Positions 60,571-64,000 of a stretch of DNA of 64,000 bases are shown here, piece by piece. Every line of letters starts with the position of its first letter. Positions within the stretch are counted from its first letter, which is position 1. The notes beneath the pieces were generated by a model, which saw only the letters and a program-made list of their open reading frames with translations, did no database searches and was not told where the DNA came from. The stretch comes from Egibacter rhizosphaerae (GTDB lineage: Bacteria > Actinomycetota > Nitriliruptoria > Euzebyales > Egibacteraceae): NCBI RefSeq assembly GCF_004322855.1, contig NZ_CP036402.1:4092001-4156000 (forward strand). The letters are read 5' to 3'. The position numbers and the translations under genes were made by a program.

Positions 60571-61119
60571 GTGGAGCTCGTGATCGTTGCCGTCATCGCC
60601 GTTGTCGTCATCGGCGTCTTCGTGCTCGGCTACAACGGCCTCGTGAAGCTCCGCAACCGGGTCGAGAACGCCTGGGCGGGGATCGACGTGCAGCTGAAGC
60701 GCCGCTACGACCTGATCCCGAACCTGGTCGAGACGGTGAAGGGCTACGCGTCCCACGAGAGCGAGACGCTCGAGGCGGTCACGCAGGCCCGTTCACAGGC
60801 CATGGCGGCCGAGGGGGCCGCGGACAAGGCGCAGGCGGAGTCCGACCTCTCGCAGGCGCTCTTCAATCTGCGCGCGGTCGCCGAGCAGTATCCGGACCTC
60901 AAGGCGAGCCAGAACTTCTCACAGCTCCAGGAGGAGCTCAGCAACACCGAGGACCGGATCGCGAACGCGCGCCAGGCCTACAACCAGGCGGTCCGCAAGT
61001 ACGACACCCGGCGGCAGTCCATCCCCACCAACATCATCGCGGGAATGGGCAACTTCCCGTCGTTCGACTACTTCGAGGCCGACCCCGACAGCCGCTCGCC
61101 GGTCGAGGTCGAGTTCTAG
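60571..61119 (+). CDS. lemA: LemA family membrane protein
   Basis: A 182-residue protein: N-terminal helix (residues 2-22) facing out, then an alpha-helical LemA domain with GLVKLRNRVENAWAGIDVQL, KRRYDLIPNLVETVKGY and RQAYNQAVRKYDT. The C terminus SFDYFEADPDSRSPVEVEF is typical. Function unresolved in bacteria. GTG 60571 follows AGGAGGGAC. Single gene. Confidence 0.92.
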   Translation: MELVIVAVIAVVVIGVFVLGYNGLVKLRNRVENAWAGIDVQLKRRYDLIPNLVETVKGYASHESETLEAVTQARSQAMAAEGAADKAQAESDLSQALFNLRAVAEQYPDLKASQNFSQLQEELSNTEDRIANARQAYNQAVRKYDTRRQSIPTNIIAGMGNFPSFDYFEADPDSRSPVEVEF

Positions 61120-61137
61120 GACGCGCCGGGCGGGCGC

Positions 61138-61731
61138 TCACCGGACGACGGCGCCCGCCTCGCGAGCGGCCTCGAGCGCGCGATCGCCGTCACCGGGCTG
61201 CAGGTCCACCGGCCGCGTCGCGTCGGCCACCAGCTCGGTCTCGTAGCCGAGGCGTCGCGCGTCGAGCGTCGTGTCCTTCACGCAGACGTCCTGGGCGAGA
61301 CCGAGGACGACCGTGCGCCGCACCCCGCGATCCCGCAGGATCCGGTCCAGTTCGGTCGCGTCGCTGTCCCCGCTCTCGGGGTCCCGCACGCTGAACGCGC
61401 TGTAGCCGTCCTCGCCGCCCGTGCCCTTGCGGATCACTGGGTCGTCCTCGCGCGGCGACGTCAGGTCCGGGTGCAACTCGGCGCCCCAGGTGCCGTCCAC
61501 GCAGTGCACCGGCCAGCTGCCGCCGTCCTTCGCGAAGTGCGGTGTCGCTTCCGGGTGGGCGTCCTGGGTGTAGACGACCGTCGAACCGGCCCGGCGCGCG
61601 GCCTCGATCTCCTCGTTGATCCGCTCGATGATCGCGTCGCCGCCCGGGACGTACAGGTTGCCCTCGGGGTGCGCGAAGTCGTTCTGGACATCGACCACGA
61701 GCAGTGCGGTGGTCTCGTCGTATCGACTCAT
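61138..61731 (-). CDS. Nicotinamidase/isochorismatase-family amidase (PncA-like)
   Basis: A 197-residue cysteine hydrolase with the complete triad: Asp in LLVVDVQNDFAHPEGNLYVP, Lys in IRKGTGGEDGYSAF and Cys in GLAQDVCVKDTTLDARR. The metal-binding region DAHPEATPHF is characteristic of nicotinamidases that recycle NAD. ATG 61731 with GAGGAG. It is a useful contrast to the Cys-less homologue at 15.1 kb. Confidence 0.9.
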   Translation of the reverse strand: MSRYDETTALLVVDVQNDFAHPEGNLYVPGGDAIIERINEEIEAARRAGSTVVYTQDAHPEATPHFAKDGGSWPVHCVDGTWGAELHPDLTSPREDDPVIRKGTGGEDGYSAFSVRDPESGDSDATELDRILRDRGVRRTVVLGLAQDVCVKDTTLDARRLGYETELVADATRPVDLQPGDGDRALEAAREAGAVVR

Positions 61732-62000
61732 GGGGTTCTCCTCCGTTGTGGCGCTTTCCGTGTTTTCGGTGCATGCGTGGAGTAGTGTCGGGAGCTGCAC
61801 GACCCGTGAGCCCCCCGGTCGCGCCTCACCGGGCAAACGAGCCGGAGTCCCTAGACTGCTCGGCGACGCCGCTGCCCGGCGTCGCCCGGGGATGGACGGA
61901 GCCTCCGATCCGCCCGCGAGCGGGCCGGGTGGCTGATGACCCGGCGCCAATGAACCTCCCCACACGAAACGTGCCGACAACCTGATTGGGAGCCCTACCC

Positions 62001-63188
62001 GTGCGGACGTTGCCCCTCCTTCTTGCCCTGGCCGTCCTCGCCGCCTCCTGCAGCGTCCTTGGCGGCGATGCCGAAGCCGACGACGTCGACGCCGATGCGG
62101 CGGAAGTCGACGAGGCCGACGGATCGCAGGACCAGGACGAACCCGAGGACGACGGTGAGGTCGAACAGGGCGACGAGGACGAGGAGGAGGAAGAAGAGGC
62201 CGGGGCGGACGAGCCACCGCCCGAGCCCGTGGACGTGGCGCCGCTGACCGGCGAGCCGGTCGCCGACGACGTGGATCTCGACCGGCCGGTGGCCGCGGTG
62301 AAGCTGGACAACCATCCCAACGCCCAGCCACCGGTGGGGCTCGATGACGCGGACATCGTGCTCACCGCGGTGATCGAGGGGGGACAGACGCGCCTGGTCG
62401 CGTTCTACCACGGCGCGGCCCCCGAGCGGGTGGGCCCGGTGCGTTCCGCTCGCGAGGCGGATGCGGACCTGCTGCCCGCCTTCGACCCGGTCGTGGGGAT
62501 CTCCGGCGGCGAGCGGTCGGTCCTGAACGCGCTGCATCAGGCGGGGATCACCGCGTACGCCGAGGGCACGGTCGAGGGCTTCGAGCGCGACCCGAACCGT
62601 CCGGCCCCGCACGACCTGTTCGTGTCGGTCCCCGCCCTCTGGGCGGCGGCGGAGGAGTTGCCGAGTGCCGAGCGCCCCTGGGAGATCGACGACCGCGACA
62701 TCCCCGACGCCGATCCCGCCGATCCGCCGGAGGGCGGTGACGAGATCGACGGGGTCGAGATCGCCTTCTCGGACAGCATGCGCGCGGTCTGGGACTGGGT
62801 GGACGACCGCGACGGCGGGCATTGGGAGCGCACCCAGGAATGGGTCGAGTGGGAGCGTCGTGACGAGGAGCCCGCGGACGCGCGGAACGTCGTGATCGCG
62901 CGCGTGCCGGTGACCCCGGGCACGCGGACCGACGCCTCCGGGGCGCAGACCCAGGAGCTCGGTGTGCTGGGCGAGGGCGAGGCGCTGGTACTCCGCGACG
63001 GCCGGGCCTACGAGGCCCGCTGGCAGAAGCCCGGTCCCGGCGACCACTTCTCCTTCACCACCCCCGACGGTGACCCGCTGCCCCTCGCGGCAGGGCGCAC
63101 CTGGGTGGAGCTCGTCCCCCTCGGGGGTATCGCCGAGCTGCAGGGTGGTGACGCGGTCGAGGACGACGAGGACGACCTGGGGACCTGA
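62001..63188 (+). CDS. DUF3048 (YerB-like) lipoprotein with acidic linker
   Basis: A roughly 395-residue lipoprotein: lipobox (VLAASC), about 55 Asp/Glu-rich residues, then a DUF3048 domain beginning RPVAAVKLDNHPNAQPPVGL and containing YHGAAPERVGPVRSAREAD, and its C-terminal partner domain. Function unknown; YerB-like proteins are extracellular. GTG 62001 fits GGGAG. In the 269 bp upstream I see no decisive promoter. Confidence 0.88.
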   Translation: MRTLPLLLALAVLAASCSVLGGDAEADDVDADAAEVDEADGSQDQDEPEDDGEVEQGDEDEEEEEEAGADEPPPEPVDVAPLTGEPVADDVDLDRPVAAVKLDNHPNAQPPVGLDDADIVLTAVIEGGQTRLVAFYHGAAPERVGPVRSAREADADLLPAFDPVVGISGGERSVLNALHQAGITAYAEGTVEGFERDPNRPAPHDLFVSVPALWAAAEELPSAERPWEIDDRDIPDADPADPPEGGDEIDGVEIAFSDSMRAVWDWVDDRDGGHWERTQEWVEWERRDEEPADARNVVIARVPVTPGTRTDASGAQTQELGVLGEGEALVLRDGRAYEARWQKPGPGDHFSFTTPDGDPLPLAAGRTWVELVPLGGIAELQGGDAVEDDEDDLGT

Positions 63189-63231
63189 TCGCCGGGCGGG
63201 CCGACCGATGGTCCGCCGCCGGGCAGGGCGG

Positions 63232-63237
63232 TACCCT
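63232..63237 (+). promoter_or_regulatory. -10 element of pdxS
   Basis: TACCCT, 47 bp before GTG 63285, fits TANNNT. Confidence 0.45.
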
Positions 63238-63284
63238 GCGGGGAGCGCATCAACGTCCGTGCACGACCCTTGGAGTCGCTCGCC

Positions 63285-64000
63285 GTGTCCGATCCTCGCT
63301 CACTCGAACCGTCCGATCCGCCGCACGCCACCGGCACCGACCGTGTCAAGCGCGGCCTCGCCGACATGCTCAAGGGCGGGGTGATCATGGACGTCGTCAC
63401 CGCCGAGCAGGCCCGCGTGGCCGAGGCCGCGGGCGCGGTCGCGGTGATGGCGCTCGAACGGGTCCCGGCGGACATCCGGGCCGACGGTGGCGTCGCCCGG
63501 ATGAGCGATCCCGAGGTCATAAACGCGATCCAGGACGCCGTCTCGATCCCCGTCATGGCGAAGGTGCGGATCGGCCACCTCGTGGAGGCCCAGGTCGTTC
63601 AGGCCCTCGACGTCGACTACATCGACGAGTCCGAGGTGCTGACGCCCGCCGACGAGGCGCACCACATCGACAAGCACGCCTTCGAGGTGCCGTTCGTCTG
63701 CGGCGCCACCGACCTGGGCGAGGCGCTCCGGCGCATTCGCGAGGGCGCCGCGATGGTGCGCTCGAAGGGCGAGGCCGGGACCGGCAACGTCGTCGAGGCG
63801 ACGCGGCACATGCGCGCGATCGGCGACGGCATCCGCTGGCTCGCGGGCCTGCCGCGGGAGGAGCGCTACGCGGCCGCGAAGCAGTTGGGCGCGCCGGTCG
63901 ACCTCGTCGAGGAGGTCGCCGAGACCGGCCGCCTGCCGGTGGTGCTCTTCACGGCCGGCGGGATCGCGACTCCTGCCGACGCGGCGTTCATGATGCAACT
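63285..64000 (+). CDS. pdxS: Pyridoxal 5'-phosphate synthase PdxS (partial, runs off window)
   Basis: The frame stays open to the window end, giving 238 of the expected about 300 residues. PdxS signatures are [18 protein letters not shown], catalytic Lys in [31 protein letters not shown] and [10 protein letters not shown]. It is the lyase subunit that makes PLP from ribose-5-P, glyceraldehyde-3-P and ammonia supplied by PdxT, usually the next gene. GTG 63285 has a GGAG site 11 bp upstream. The first 20 residues are variable. Confidence 0.95.
   Translation, partial: MSDPRSLEPSDPPHATGTDRVKRGLADMLKGGVIMDVVTAEQARVAEAAGAVAVMALERVPADIRADGGVARMSDPEVINAIQDAVSIPVMAKVRIGHLVEAQVVQALDVDYIDESEVLTPADEAHHIDKHAFEVPFVCGATDLGEALRRIREGAAMVRSKGEAGTGNVVEATRHMRAIGDGIRWLAGLPREERYAAAKQLGAPVDLVEEVAETGRLPVVLFTAGGIATPADAAFMMQ

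Overview
This is 64 kb of very GC-rich DNA (near 70% by eye) from an actinobacterium. The evidence is a phosphatidylinositol mannoside operon (CDP-alcohol phosphotransferase, PatA-like acyltransferase, PimA-like mannosyltransferase), a SufS-SufU iron-sulfur set, GTG starts, leaderless TANNNT starts, and LytR-CpsA-Psr and RipA-like wall enzymes. Secreted proteins carry long runs of Asp/Glu and a Mrp-type antiporter-like cluster is present. Both fit a halo- or alkali-tolerant deep lineage such as Nitriliruptoria, but this placement is inference. No insertion sequence, prophage, CRISPR array or rRNA was seen.

Layout. (1) 0-2.3 kb: end of a Suf operon (sufS, sufU, DUF59). (2) 2.3-7.7 kb: an overlapping operon of one MnhC-like and three NuoL/M/N-MnhD-like membrane subunits, with a small membrane gene converging on it; no NADH-oxidising subunits. 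(3) 7.8-10.4 kb: MoeZ-like sulfurtransferase and an NlpC/P60 wall hydrolase. (4) 10.6-41 kb: a large catabolic region. It holds an alpha-ketoglutarate semialdehyde dehydrogenase operon with two FAH-fold enzymes, an SMP-30 lactonase, a Cys-less isochorismatase-like protein, an IclR regulator, a four-gene molybdenum hydroxylase whose large subunit is split in two, a cyclase-type hydrolase, an EthD protein, and a continuous ~10 kb operon from a Liv-type ABC importer to a ThDP enzyme. A second IclR regulator, CoxD/CoxE-type maturation factors, SDR enzymes, a predicted seven-bladed propeller protein, a GntR regulator and an MFS transporter follow. (5) 41-64 kb: mostly housekeeping and envelope genes: two CNNM/CBS proteins, VanW protein, M23 peptidase, LCP ligase, tRNA-Val, rpe, thrS, HIT protein, a polar amino acid ABC importer with ornithine aminotransferase, the PIM operon, lemA, a nicotinamidase-like enzyme, a DUF3048 lipoprotein and the start of pdxS.

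How it works together. The most interesting signal is a 15-bp palindrome, TTCCG-N5-CGGAA, found in front of the semialdehyde dehydrogenase operon (10653-10667) and the lactonase operon (16760-16774), and with one mismatch in front of the Mo-hydroxylase operon (22719-22733). At the last two it lies just upstream of a good -35/-10 promoter, the position expected for an IclR-type activator. This ties three separated units into one predicted regulon. I read it as uptake of an organic acid or (hetero)aromatic compound by the Liv importer, Mo-dependent hydroxylation, hydrolytic ring or lactone opening, FAH-type cleavage or dehydration, and semialdehyde oxidation into the TCA cycle. The substrate cannot be named from sequence.
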